Below, one piece after another: positions 1 through 11,365 of a stretch of 64,000 bases of DNA. The DNA is from Notolepis coatsorum (Eukaryota; Chordata; Actinopteri; Aulopiformes; Paralepididae). The notes below the pieces were generated by a model. The model was not told the DNA's origin. It searched no databases and saw only the letters and a program-made list of their open reading frames with translations. The stretch covers positions 24,738,796 through 24,802,795 of the forward strand of contig OZ020585.1 in NCBI GenBank assembly GCA_963971535.1, read 5' to 3'. The translations under genes were made by a program, and so were the position numbers. The stretch's first letter is position 1. Every line of letters begins with the position of its first letter.

Positions 1-60
1 AAGCACCGGAGATATTCTGACCTCGTTGAGATGCTCAACTTTGAGGCTGTCGCACTGCAG
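1..60 (+). CDS. Possible 3' part of a host exon (partial)
   Basis: The first 60 bases are open in frame 1 (K-H-R-R-Y-S-D-L-V-E-M-L-N at the start, ending F-E-A-V-A-L-Q) and stop at CTGCAG followed by GTGTGT, a plausible splice donor after a phase-0 codon. The sequence has balanced codon composition and no repeat character, unlike nearly everything that follows. I do not recognise the protein. Frame 2 is also open over this short stretch, so the frame and the exon itself are inferences. The upstream part lies outside the window. Confidence 0.4.
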
Positions 61-287
61 GTGTGTTTTCTTTTCTTCTCTTTTATTTTCTTTCTTTATT
101 TTTCATTCAGGGCCTCGATGAGTTTGCGGGTATAAACAGAGACAGAATGGTTTAAAATCATGGATTCAAAATATCCCAAGAGTTACCAAGCTCTTTATTT
201 TTAATGTAACCCATGATAAATATCAGCTCTACCTGTGATTATGAAAAAAGCAGCAGAATAGACTAGTTTGTGGGGCAATCGTTACTC

Positions 288-697
<410 letters not shown>

Positions 698-705
698 AAC
701 TAGAC

Positions 706-1243
706 CACGGGTTCCCAAACTTTTCAGGCCGGGACCCAGAAAATAAGGCGTCAGAGAGCCGCGGCCCAATGCACATCGTCAGGCTTTTTTTTTTGCCAGG
801 CGACCGATTTTTTAAGCCAAATATCACTTCAATCCTATTAAGTTAGTTCAAGTTAGTTATTCATTTATATGTGCTATTTATGAGAGGGCTAACTTGTTGC
901 AAAATAATAATGATAATAATAATAGCCTCATTAAAATACTGTTGTTGCTTCGGTTGTTTTCAGCATTTTATGTGCATAATCTGTTATTTAGTTTGAAATG
1001 TTCGTTGAAATAAGTAGATTTTTTTGTTTTTGTTTATTTATTAAGTTAATATAAAACCATATAGTCACATTTTAGAATACAATAGAATAGAATACAACTA
1101 GAAACACTGTCCTGGCCTGCTTCTAAGTTCAGTGGCCTGACAAAAAAATAAAAATAAAATAAAATAAAAAATAAATAATTTTTTTTTTTTTTTTTTTTTT
1201 TTTGGAAATCATCTCGCGGCCCACCCGACTTTGGGAACCACTG
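706..1243. mobile_element. Non-autonomous hAT-like element (538 bp)
   Basis: The left end reads CACGGGTTCCCAAAC and the right end, reversed, reads CAGTGGTTCCCAAAG, a terminal inverted repeat of the kind widely seen in hAT elements. The element is flanked by a perfect 8-bp direct repeat AACTAGAC (698-705 and 1244-1251), the target duplication length expected for hAT. The interior has no transposase and includes A/T-rich runs and a poly-T tract near 1179-1203. It would have moved with a transposase supplied in trans. Confidence 0.88.
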
Positions 1244-1251
1244 AACTAGAC

Positions 1252-1536
1252 CACGCTCTAATCAGCCCTTCTCAAGCCCGCTGTTCAAGGCAACACAGAT
1301 TGTCCACAGACTCCCAGAGGCACCGGCAGCTTTTAGCTGGGTAAAAAAAAATTATTATAATAAGAACAAACATTTCCCAGCCTCTGATCTGCAGGCGGTT
1401 GTCCACAGGCTGTGTATCTTTTCAATGAGGGACGTGACGGTGCTGTTTGTTTACCAATGCGACCCCGGTGTTGGGGATGAGAGGAGTAGGACGCGCTTCC
1501 CTGTTTTCCTTCTCTGTGTTCCTTTCCTTTGACTCA
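1252..1536. other. Unassigned sequence
   Basis: Sequence between two hAT-like elements. Nothing recognisable was found in it. Confidence 0.5.
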
Positions 1537-1666
1537 CTTTTTGTTAGGGGTGGCAAGCGATACTGCAAAAGTAAATACAGGGCCAGTCTTGCCGATGATA
1601 CAGATACCAATACCTTTTACTTAAAAAAGCAGCTCATCTACTTTCGTGAAGTGAATGCAAATTTGA

Positions 1667-2443
1667 ATGAAATGGGTGCACCGAACGGCTGCCTGTCTGT
1701 GCGCTCCGTCGAGACTGTGTTTACTTTTGTTAATATTTATAGTTTTTAGAGTTTTGTTCGTACCAACTGTTGGTGCATTTAATGTATATGACCGTCAGTC
1801 ACTCATAGACATTGGATTACGGGAAACTTACCAACTGGATTACTCACTGGACCAGCTTTCCGAACCGCATCAATGGCCTGAAGAAATTCTCCGGAGATTA
1901 GGACCAGATCCTTTGTTCCTAGATCCCAGGAAAAGAGGACCCAGACGACGAGGAAAGAGGGCTGGGATCCGTAACAGGCTGAGATCCAGACGCCACCGTA
2001 CACCACTGCCCAGTATATTGCTAGCCAATGTACAATCAATTGACAATAAACTGGATGACATCCGAGCAAGGATTCAATATCAAAGAGACGTTAGGGACTG
2101 CAACGTCCTCTGCTTCACCGAAACATGGCTCACACCGGAGGTTCCAGACCACGCGATTCAACCGGCAGATCACTTCTTTATCCATCGCAAGGATCGGACA
2201 TCAGCAGAGTCCGGTAAACAACGTGGAGGAGGTATTGCCTTCATGTTTAACAAAAATTGGAGCGATCCAACTAACGTGAAGGAATTATCCAACCACTGCT
2301 CCCCAGAACTGGAATATATAACCATCAAGTGTCGTCCTTTCTTCCTCCCGAGGGAGTTAACGGCGATCGTCCTGATCGGCATTCAATACCATAGTCCCCT
2401 CCATACTCATAGCCAAGCTCAGGGACCTGGGCTTGGGCTATGA
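1667..2443 (+). pseudogene. LINE F1 copy 1: N-terminal region and partial endonuclease
   Basis: The frame runs for 258 codons. Residues about 1-125 are a basic, Arg-rich lead-in. From about residue 118 the apurinic-endonuclease-like domain starts, with L-A-N-V-Q-S-I-D-N-K, then C-N-V-L-C-F-T-E-T-W-L (the catalytic Glu block) and the R-G-G-G-I-A-F block. It breaks off at about residue 237 ([10 protein letters not shown]), where the sequence jumps into RT coding in another frame. The conserved GDFN and SDH motifs of the domain are absent, so this copy cannot encode a working endonuclease. The role known for the family is nicking the target for target-primed reverse transcription. Confidence 0.8.
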
Positions 2444-3311
2444 CCTCTGCCAGTGGGTCTTGGACTTCCTGACTGGCAGACCCCAGGAGGTGAGAGCAGG
2501 CAACTGCACCTCCTCATCCATCACCCTCAACATAGGGGCCCCCCAGGGCTGTGTTCTGAGTCCCCTCCTCTACTCCCTGTACACACACGACTGTGTGGCT
2601 CAGCGGAGTAGCAATACAATCATCAAATTTGCTGACGACACAGTGGTGGTGGGCCTGATCTCTGCCAACGACGAGAGGGCCTACCTGGAAGAGGTCAAGG
2701 TCCTGGCGGGATGGTGCCAGAAAAACAGCCTCTCCCTGAACGTCAGCAAAACAAAGGAGATGATTGTGGACTTCAGGAGGTCGGGGGTCAAGGACTACAG
2801 CCCCCTCAGCATCGACGGGGCACCGGTTGAGAGAGTCAACAGCTTTAAGTACCTCGGAGCCTACATATCCGAGGACTTGACATGGACCACACACATTGAC
2901 AGTGTTGTGAAGAAGGCACGACAACGCCTCTACTTCCTCAGGCGCCTAAGGAAGTTCCAAGTCAGCCAGAAGATCCTTAAGAACTTCTACTCATGTACAA
3001 TAGAGAGCATCTTGACCGGCAACATCACCTCCTGGTTTGGGAATAGCACTGCACAAGACCGAAGCAGACTACAAAGAGTGACACGTTCAGCCGAACGCAC
3101 AATTGGAGGGGGGCTCCCCACCCTCCAGAACATTTACTACAAGCGTTGCAAGGGCAAGGCTAAGAGAATCATTAAAGACTCCAGTCACCCGAACAACTGC
3201 CTCTTTGAACTGCTGCGGTCAGGCAAGCGATACCGGAGTCTCAAGGCGAGCACAGAAAGACTCAGAAGAAGCTTCTATCCCCAGGCCATCAGGCTGCTAA
3301 ACGAACAATGA
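2385..3311 (+). pseudogene. LINE F1 copy 1: C-terminal reverse transcriptase
   Basis: From about 2385 the sequence reads as RT coding in the frame that is open from 2433 to 3311. It has [15 protein letters not shown], the catalytic motif [19 protein letters not shown], then F-K-Y-L-G-A-Y-I and a C-terminal tail ending R-L-L-N-E-Q. Palm motifs A and upstream fingers are missing because of the deletion just before it. The stop at 3309-3311 matches the normal end of the family. The FADD motif is intact, but the protein would lack the rest of the polymerase. The opposite-strand frame at 2514-2924 is a shadow. Confidence 0.88.
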
Positions 3312-4296
3312 ATGAACACTACACAACAACAACCACCAAACGCACATAGCACACACATCCACACGCACACACTCACTTTAAACAAACACACTGTAGCACC
3401 CACTCCACACACTTTATAGCACACACCCACTTTAAACAAACACACTGTAGCACCCACTCCCCACACTTTATATTTATGGATGAAGGATTGCACTACAACT
3501 CGTACACCTTACTGTAAATTGTACCTAAAATTGTACCTCATCCCATTTCTGCTTTGCACTAGATAGTACTGTAAATTAGTACACTGCATAGTATTGTGTA
3601 TTGTATATTATATGGTAACTCAGAACATTGTACATATGTCTATACCGAACACTGTGACCTCATTTTTCTTCTTCTAAATTCATGCTATATTATGTTATTA
3701 TGTTATTTGATACTATCTTGTCTAGCACAGTCTCTGGAGCGTAACAGTAAGAAGCATTTTGTATGAAAGTATTCTGTACTTCTGTATGACAACTATTAAA
3801 GAACTTGAACTTGTATCAGTTAGTGGTGTATGCCACAGTACCTCATCTGTTTTCTGCAAACATGGCAGCTTGCAGTATGGTGGTCTATAGCAGTAAAACA
3901 ACACCAAATGGCACTCCTCGTCTTCTCTGCCATCATCCAGCAGTGCGCTGAGTGACTGCATGGCGGCGACACTCACAGCATAGCAGGGGAGGATGGGGAG
4001 GGGCAGAGTGAGCATGAGCGAAGTGAGTGAGAGGAGCGGTGTTTGGCTGTTTGCACGATGCACGACCACTATGATGTAACGGGGGTCGTGTACTGAACGT
4101 AGAGGATGGAAATATCGATCTCATTACGCCTTGATCAATAGTAACACCAACGTTGGTATCGGTACATCGATATTTTAGATCCATCCGCCCACCACTACAT
4201 TTTGTATGGGTTGCTTTCATTGAGAGAAATATGGGGTTAAGCATTTGTTGATAACTGAGTGCACACGTGTAGGCTGGGGGCCGGATTGAATCACCT

Positions 4297-4520
4297 ACAT
4301 AATAGAATAGAATCGAATAGAATCAAATAGAATCTTTATTGTCATTGTTGGTACATCGAAAATTGAGTTTAGAGCGTCACCACTGGCATACAAACATACT
4401 GAATATAGCATGTACAAAATTATAATATCAATAATATAATATCAATGTCCCAAGTGCAATAGTGCTAGTGCAAATAAATAGTACAGTGACAGTCCAGTTG
4501 ATCTGAACTGAAATACTGAA
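4297..4520 (-). mobile_element. LINE 3' end (reverse strand)
   Basis: An AATAGAATAGAATCGAATAG repeat leads into AATCTTTATTGTCATTG, the reverse complement of an AATAAAG-type 3' end with a GATTCTATT tail. The following segment (dispersed CAAGTGCAATAGTGC-like motifs) resembles a LINE 3' UTR. No coding part is present. The right boundary is approximate. Confidence 0.6.
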
Positions 4521-5018
4521 CTTAATATCATATCGACCAGCAAAGACTGGTGGGCTGACTCATACTATTTCTCTGTCCGTTGCAAACCACATCTGTTATC
4601 ATGCCTTTTCTCACTTTTGCCTCACTGCTATACTTCAATGTTAGGACTACAGCTTGGATTGCTAAACAGAATACCCCTAGCCTGGCTCTTGGTCGTAACA
4701 CAGGGAACACTAGCCTCGCAAGCCAGAAGCAATCTTGCATGATTTCACCACGCAAGATTTGTCTGGCCTACATCCCTCTTCGATGGCTTGGTACGGTCAA
4801 AGTTGGTGCCGGTCCAACCGTCTTTGGATGCTGATGCGGGTTTTACTGACACGACCATTGCTAGTGGCAACATATTAATACAAACACATTGCATCTTAGT
4901 TGCATAGTCCCATTATATGACAATATATAAACACCGACATTATGGGCTGGGTAAATAAAAGTGTTTTCAGGTATTCATAGGTGATGCCCGGTGGTCCTTG
5001 CCTCATTACCTAGTGTGT
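4521..5018. other. Unassigned sequence
   Basis: No gene or known repeat was recognised. The open frame at 4580-4834 has no recognisable features. Confidence 0.5.
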
Positions 5019-5023
5019 AACAC

Positions 5024-5513
5024 TGTTACAGGTGGTGTCTATAGGACCCAAGAGCAGAACACAAGGCACAGGAGAATGAGGCGGTTTAGGCTATTTAATG
5101 GTAAAACCCTGTAGATGATAAGGCAGGCAGTGAGGGAATACAGGTGAGGGATGTGTGTGTCCATGAGGTTCCGGGATGGTGATGTCCAAGGGTGGGGGTG
5201 CAGGCCGGAGGTGTGTGATCCTACACACAGGAGAACAGGGGTTAGAATTATGCAGGCTACAGAGCTCACAAAAACACACTATAGATATAAACAGTATGGA
5301 GGTCCAGATAAGAGTCCTAATACCAAGACAGGTGAAACAACATGCTCGGACCAGGAGTGGCAGATAAAGTGGCCTCTTATCCTGGCTCAGTGATGATGAG
5401 ATCAGTCTCAGGTGTGTAGAGCTGGCCCAAGGAGGCAGGCTGAGCGTGAGCGGGAACATGGAGGGACCTGCTGATAGACAGGGGAGAGAAAGGCCCTGGT
5501 TGTGGCCCTAACA
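5024..5513. mobile_element. Solo LTR (490 bp)
   Basis: The block begins TGTTACAGG and ends GCCCTAACA, so it has TG...CA termini inside a 5-bp inverted repeat TGTTA/TAACA. A perfect 5-bp direct repeat AACAC flanks it (5019-5023 and 5514-5518). No internal coding region or second LTR is adjacent, so it reads as a solo LTR left by LTR-LTR recombination. A block after the left end (ACCCAAGAGCAGAACACA, then GCGGTTTAGG) is shared with the solo LTR at 43368-43894. The superfamily is not determined. Confidence 0.75.
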
Positions 5514-5518
5514 AACAC

Positions 5519-5721
5519 CCGTCTAATGGTTTGACAAGAGATTCAGAAAAAAACATTCACATTCTCTCTGTCTTCACAGGCCTTTCAGAGTTTAACAGGA
5601 TTGAAGACTTTAAGCCGCGCGCATTGGTTCTTTATTATTTATTAGTTGTTATTCACACACGCACGTCAGAAAGGTTTAGCCTTCTGATTATGTCCATTAG
5701 TGAAGTGTCAAGCTTTTTTCC
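5519..5721. other. Unassigned sequence
   Basis: A short spacer between the solo LTR and a hAT-like element. Nothing was recognised. Confidence 0.5.
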
Positions 5722-6164
5722 ATTTGCAGCAGTGGCGGCCGGTGGGTGCTTCGCCACTAGGGGCGCTATACCAAACATTTTGCAAACATGTACAGTACCA
5801 CGCAACAGACTCATGGCAAGACGTGAGCGATTCGACTCACGTTCACGGCAATGAATCGGCTCTTATGAACGAGTCGCTCAGCTGTTACTACAACAACACA
5901 CAACCAGTCAAATAAAGTATAGTCTAGACTCTAATTCACAACTTGAAACACAATATATAAATAGAAAAGTTAGAAACAAAACTCGCCCCGTCTCCAAACA
6001 CAGGCAGATCTCTCCCTCTCTCCTTCTCTCTCTCACACACAGCACAACGTGGAATCGATTTGTTACACAATCAGACCTATTATATACCAAGAATAACTTC
6101 AGTATGAGTACAGGGCTGTACACATATTTTGCATATTGTTAAACGAGCCAAGGCTAGCTATTAA

Positions 6165-6320
6165 ACTATCGATATGAATCGAAAATATGGGACCCTGATG
6201 TAAACAAGACAAACGTCTTTCTCTGGTCTGCATCCCCTTAACAATTGTGTGTATTGAGCCGTACTGTATTGTACCCATTCTGCAATCTGTTAATAAAGTT
6301 CTCATTCATTCATTCATTCA
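6165..6320 (+). mobile_element. LINE-like 3' end, family R, copy 1
   Basis: It starts around GGGACCCTGATGTAAACAAG and ends with CTGCAATCTGTTAATAAAG followed by a (CATT)n tail. Copies of the same unit occur at 23104-23345 (two, facing each other) and 34790-34940. The AATAAA plus tetranucleotide tail suggests the 3' end of a non-LTR element or a SINE using it. No coding part was seen, so the family remains unnamed. Confidence 0.6.
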
Positions 6321-6370
6321 AACATAGACGATATTGAACAAGCCATAATCCACGTATTTTCAATCCAAAC

Positions 6371-6372
<2 letters not shown>

Positions 6373-6438
<66 letters not shown>
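6373..6438. repeat. (GA)n microsatellite
   Basis: An uninterrupted GA run inside the hAT-like element. Confidence 0.97.
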
Positions 6439-6440
<2 letters not shown>

Positions 6441-7392
6441 CACTGTTTAGTTGACACGTCCAGGGCAGGAGGGCTTGCCTTGATAAAGTAGTGTATCACT
6501 GTTGATGTATTCCAGACCACTGTCCACTGTGTCCAGACTGCATCCGCCATATAGCTTGTTAGCCAAGTGTTAGCTTGTTAGCAGCACCACACAACAGTCA
6601 CAAGTACTTCATTCCTTTGTCCATTTCCGCTCGAACAGACTGCAAACTACCTGGCGTTCTATCACCATGCTCTAAGACAAACTCTAACCTTAACCAACTT
6701 TGAAAGAGTGCCTAAGCTTAACAGTCTAAAGAACTTGCAGTCACGGCACGCTCTAAGACAAACAACCTAGGACCAACCTAGGAACCAACATAGGAATAAG
6801 CTAGAATTGGAACATTAGAAATTGGATTCGGCCAATCAGAGATCGTCTCTGTGAAATTCTGCTACGGAAAAAAATACTGGCGTCGGCCAATCAGAGACCG
6901 TCTCCGCGAAATGCGGCTACAGAAATTCTTGACGCTACTGGCTAGACCGCTTCAAATCGCGCCCGGATTCCAACATAATAGTCATATTTCAACGCACAAC
7001 GCGTTATGCACTGATTGGCTGTGACGGATAGAGCGATCAAACTGTGACGCGCACTCAGAACGCTATCGCGTCTAGCCCGGGCCGAGAAATACAAAAAAAT
7101 TAAAAAAACGTGATGTCACTTCCTGCTCAGGAAAACGAGTGTTTTTTTATTTGAGATAATAACGTTATATTGTGCATTGGAAATACAAACATACTTAAAA
7201 TGAGTAAATATTATTCATTTTAAACATGTTTATATTATTTATAGGGCTATAAAACAAAAAACTAAAAAGTTTTATTTTCTTCTTCTGTGATTTAACAGCA
7301 GGTGGGTCGGCGCCCTTGCGCCCCTAGTGGCAGAGCCGCCACTGATTTGCAGTCTATTGTTTAAATGGTGGGAGATGCTTGTCTTTTAAAAA

Positions 7393-7600
7393 CCCTTTCA
7401 CTGCCACACGACAGCCGGTTAACCCTTTCACTGTGACAATACAGAAGGTTAGCCCTTTACTATCACACAACCGACGGCGATGCTCCATCATTAGCATCAT
7501 TAGCTCCACAAATGCGGAGCTAATGATGCTAATGATGGAGCATCGCCGTCGGTTGTGTGATAGTAAAGGGCTAACCTTCTGTCGTGTGGCAGTGAAAGGG
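7393..7600. mobile_element. Palindromic piggyBac-like MITE, copy 1
   Basis: It begins CCCTTTCACTGCCACACGAC and ends with the reverse complement. The inner part is a perfect 67-bp inverted repeat (7441-7507 against 7516-7582) around an 8-base loop. TTAA follows the right end (7601-7604). The left flank is AAAA, so the TTAA duplication is not intact. The left side holds an extra TTAACCCTTTCACTG unit at 7419-7433, which suggests partial internal duplication. The CCC start and TTAA target are typical of piggyBac elements. No transposase is present. Confidence 0.75.
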
Positions 7601-7724
7601 TTAAGTAGTTGCCTCAGGCGAAGCAGCAAACCAGAGCATGTTAGCGGAGCGGGGTAGGGGTGGACCATGTCACTCAAAATTGATCAAGGCTGCTTAGATT
7701 TGCCCCATTTCTCTCTGCATCTAT

Positions 7725-9300
7725 CCAATTATTAATCCAATATTAATCCAATTAATTAATTATCCATAATTAATCCAATTAATCCAATATTACCCGACAG
7801 TATCAAACCTGTAATAAAAACAATAGACAGAGTAAAATAGTGCAGTGCAATAAAAAATAATACAAAGCCTTTCACATTTCCTGCTCACGGTTCCAAAACT
7901 TCCAAAACGGATGTCCAGCCTCGGATATAATAAGAGAATAAAAACATAAAAACATGGGGAATAAAACGTAGATAAATAGTGCAATGTCAATCACAGAGAA
8001 ATAGTACAGTATAATAGTATAAAGTCAGTCAAATGCTTTGGTAAAGAGCTGCCTTTTAAAAATGTCTAATGTATTGGCTTCCCTAATATTGTTGGGTAAC
8101 GTGTTCCACAGTTTTAGGGCGTAGTTTACAAAGGCTGCATCACCGATCTTCTTCTTTCTGGTGACCTCTAATAGACCTGCATCTGATGATTGCAGTGTGC
8201 TGGCGGGTGTGTAGTATATTAGAGAGTCAGCAATGTAGCTGGGTCCTTGTCCATTTAGAGCTTTGTATGTGAGGAGAAGCACCTTAAAATCAATTCTAAA
8301 AGTTACAGGAATCCAGTGTAGAGTAGCTAAGACAGGACTAATGTGTTCCCTCCTTTTGGTATTAGTTAGTAGTCTAGCTGCAGAGTTTTGAATGAGCTGG
8401 AGTCTTTCAGTAGTTTTCTTGGGGAGACCAGTGAATAGTGCATTGCAGTAGTCTTGTCGGCTAGATATAAACGCATGAATTCTCTTCTCTGCATCATTTT
8501 GATTTATGAATGGTCGTACCTTCGCTATGTTTCTGAGATGAAAGAAGGCTATTTTGGTCACTTTGTTTAAATGGGCGTTGAAGTTCAAAAATCAAGTCCA
8601 GACTTGTCACCTCCGGTTAGTGGTTACGCTTCCTAGATTATTTGTTAGCATCTCTCTTTTTGATTTGGGGCCAACACGTAGGACTTCAGTTTTGTCCTCG
8701 TTCAATTTGAGAAAGGTATCGTTCATCCATTTGTTTATTGCTGACAGGCAGTTGGTAATGGAGTTTATTGCTGTCGCATCATTTGGTTCAGCGGATATGT
8801 ACAATTGTGTATCATCCGCATAGCTGTTGAAATCTATACCAGACTCTCTGAGGATGTTGCAGAGCGATAGCATATAGAAAGAGAAGAGTAATGGACCTAA
8901 ACAGCTGCCTTGTGCAACCCCATAGCGGCTCTCATGTTTCTCTGATGTATGGTCTCCTAGACTAATATAAAACATCCTTGCTCTGATATATGTTTTGATC
9001 CAGTTCAACACGCAGCCAGAGAAACCAATATGCTTTTCAAGTCGATTTATTAGGATGTTGTGATCGATAGTATCAAAAGCTGCACTGAGATCTAATAGGA
9101 TAAGGATGGAGATTTTATTTGCATCAGAGTTGAGTCTGAGGACATTACCTTAGTGAGTGCAGTTTTCCGTACTGTGGTATCTTCTGAAACCTGACTGAAA
9201 TACTTCTAAGATGTTGTTTTCTTTAAGATAGGAGTTTATTTGGACTGAGACTATTCTTTCCAATATTTTACTGATAAATGGTAGATTTGATATTGGTGAC
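7725..9300 (-). mobile_element. L2-clade LINE (reverse strand, 5' truncated)
   Basis: Read on the minus strand, this contains most of an L2-type reverse transcriptase (9300 down to 8025) and a 3' UTR that runs to an A/T-rich (ATTAATCC)n tail at about 7725-7795. The 5' half, including any endonuclease, is missing. Frame breaks occur near 9140 and near 8595. A 3' UTR of the same kind, with the shared CAGAGTAAAATAGTGCA motif, occurs at 58161-58480. Confidence 0.85.
8025..9300 (-). pseudogene. L2-type reverse transcriptase, frameshifted
   Basis: In order on the minus strand: P-I-S-N-L-P-F-I-S-K-I-L-E-R (9300-9250), G-F-R-R-Y-H-S-T-E-N, D-L-S-A-A-F-D-T-I-D-H (motif A with its Asp, about 9090), Y-G-V-A-Q-G-S-C-L-G-P-L-L-F, the catalytic Y-A-D-D-T-Q-L-Y, F-L-K-L-N-E-D-K-T-E-V, and the C-terminal S-R-Q-D-Y-C-N-A-L and L-H-W-I-P-V blocks ending K-A-F-D at 8028. 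The enzyme family copies its RNA at a nicked chromosomal site. Two frame breaks split it into three frames, so it is a pseudogene despite an intact YADD. Confidence 0.88.
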
Positions 9301-9417
9301 AAATGACTAAATGTAAAATGTAAAATGTAGTTTTCATGGTAATAATGACAACGCTTGTACTGTAGGTCGCACACAGTGCCATCATTGCATCACAGTCTTA
9401 TTCTCTATTCTAGCCTG

Positions 9418-9780
9418 CTGGCCTGATAGCCAAGACCAATATTTATATTGATGCATCTATAGTTTCCAACTATCCTGGATCAACAGTGAAGTTCACGAAA
9501 TCTTCTTTTTTTTTACCAGATCTAAAGGTAAAAAGAAAAAAAGAAAATGAATAAAAACAAAACCAGAGAGCGGATAAAATATGAATTCCGATCGTGCAAA
9601 TCTGTCATAAAAACTCATAAACCATGCGCTGCCGTCATAAATGTTGCAGATGCATTGCCAGTAAGTTTGGTTCACGTCCTAAGCGGTGAAATAATAAACC
9701 TCTCTGAATTGTATAACATCTAGTTGGCACCGCTGCCTCCTGGCTGCCGGAGCGAGCAACACAATTGCACAAACAACCTG
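9418..9780 (+). repeat. Dispersed duplicate block, copy 1
   Basis: This block, starting GGCCTGATAGCCAAGACCAA and running to GGAGCGAGCAACACAA, is repeated in the same orientation at 12937-13305 with scattered substitutions and small indels. It includes A-rich AAAACAAAACCAG and the shared CTCATAAACCATGC. No coding or terminal structure identifies it. Confidence 0.7.
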
Positions 9781-11360
9781 CACCTTATCAACTGACAATC
9801 TGTTTAATGGAATACATTTAATGAATTACATTAATCACAATTATTTTAACCACCCTCTAAGCCAGGATAAATTAATAGTTTCCATGGTAACAATGAAGAC
9901 GTTTACATGTGGCACACAGTGCCATCATCGCATCACAGTCTGTGTTGTGATTGGCTCAGTGGTAGCCCCGATTGAAATGGCTTTCAACGAATGGAGACAG
10001 ATCTTGCGTTGTGCAATCATGCAAGCTTGCTACTGGCTCACAAGACAATGGGAACACCACTTGGCAGGCCAAATAATTTGATTTGTTGTTGAGATTCAGG
10101 CTGAATCTTAACAACCAATCAGTTTTTATGGTGGTGTTCCTGGCAGGGCCTGCCCGATGAAGAAGTACCTGCTTAGGGCCAGGAGCACTTGAAATGTCCC
10201 ACAATAAAGCTTCAAATGTTTTTTTTTTTATATATATATACTGTATATATTATGTCAATAGTAATTATACAAAAACACAATATTATGATAACAGGCTGGC
10301 TAGCTTTATTACAATCAATACAATTATACAGCTTTACAAAGACAACAAAATACAAGCAAAACAAGATACAACAAATACAATACTCAATAGTGTTGCATGT
10401 GTATGGGCTTGAAAAGTGATGATTATACATGTAGCTCTATTTCTTCATGTAAGCTCACTCTTGCTAATTTCTCTCAAATTAAAACTGAAACACGAAAACA
10501 TTTAACATTTTAGTTAACTGCCATAAAAATAAAACATAGACTTTAGAAAAGAAGAAAAGGCAAATTAAAGTGAAACTATATTGTGTACTTACAACATGAA
10601 CTAAACTATAATCAAAAATATATACAGAAAATGTCTTTAGTCAATTTGGTCAAAGTTGTCAAGACATCAAGCACAAGAAGGCAGAATTGGCGCATACCGC
10701 ATGTCCGTTATGAAATTGAATTGTTTGTATTACACAATACCTATTCGGAACTTCTTAAATATTACCTCTCATACTCATACTGAAATATTTTACAATAAAA
10801 TAAATATTAAACTAAAGCTAGCAAACCCACTAACTGAAACAAAATAATATTTTTTTTTACATAAACATACATAAACATACATTTACATAAACAAAACCAA
10901 ATGAAAAATACAAACCTATAATACCCGTTGGCGGTCAAGCCACGGCGTTGGTCTAAATAAAAGGGCTGAGGGTGCATGTCTCACTCGCAGTCCTCCAACT
11001 GACTTGTCTATGATCTGGTTTCACTCATCCTCCTCTCATGTCCCACAAGTATGAGCATTAATCCACTCCATCATCAGCGTCGAGACTACATGTCCTCGGT
11101 GGCCGTCGCTGGCGTGGCTGATTCCAGCAAGTGAGCAAGTGTCTGCAGCTCGCGTCCAGCTCTTCCCCTTATGGCTGATGTGTGGGGGGGTTGATTAGCC
11201 ATATTAGCGACACAGCTAATGCAGCTAATGAGGACAGCTTGAGGCAGTGGCGCCCTTGGCGAGGCGATTAGCATAAACCACCGTTAGCATTTAGATAGAG
11301 AAGAATATCACAGTGGTTGTTATGCGGTGATATCATGCTCTAGCCCTTTTCTGTGTCAGA
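9781..11360. other. A/T-rich unassigned sequence
   Basis: Low GC, with TATATA runs near 10230. A motif at 9881-9945 (CCATGGTAACAATGAAGACG to CATCACAGTC) is similar to 9334-9395, so a small dispersed repeat is present. No gene was recognised. Open frames such as 9821-10081 carry no domain signal. Confidence 0.5.
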
Positions 11361-11365
11361 GGGCT

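Larger units (their letters stand above)
1667..3812 (+). mobile_element. CR1/L2-type LINE, family F1, copy 1 (internally deleted)
   Basis: A non-LTR retrotransposon on the plus strand with endonuclease-type coding (1667-2390), reverse transcriptase coding (2385-3311) and about 500 bp of 3' UTR ending in an AATAAA-like ATTAAAGAAC and a GAACTT-repeat tail near 3795-3812. The first half of the RT and the C-terminal part of the endonuclease are missing, joined by a deletion near 2380-2390. Copies of the same family lie at 36245-37440, 39170-39535 and, reversed, 39672-39790. Clade naming is uncertain: fish elements of this type have been filed under CR1, L2 or Rex-like groups. Confidence 0.85.
1545..4197. 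mobile_element. Older hAT-like element interrupted by a LINE
   Basis: The left end TAGGGGTGGC (1545) and the reversed right end TAGTGGTGGGC (4197) form a short inverted repeat that fits the YARNG start of hAT termini. The flanking 8-mers, CTTTTTGT (1537-1544) and CATTTTGT (4198-4205), differ at one base. Both sides carry a similar degenerate CGAT...GATACCAA motif just inside the ends. The middle is occupied by the LINE described separately, so only about 0.5 kb of the original element remains. The element is clearly older than the LINE. Its family assignment rests on termini only. Confidence 0.55.
5730..7344. mobile_element. Non-autonomous hAT-like element (1,615 bp)
   Basis: Both ends start CAGTGGCGG and both carry CCACTAGGGGCGC a few bases further in, as an inverted repeat. 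A perfect 8-bp target duplication ATTTGCAG flanks the element (5722-5729 and 7345-7352). No transposase frame exists inside. The interior holds a LINE-type 3' end (about 6165-6320), a GA microsatellite and direct repeats of a GGCCAATCAGAGA motif at about 6831 and 6889. Confidence 0.9.
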
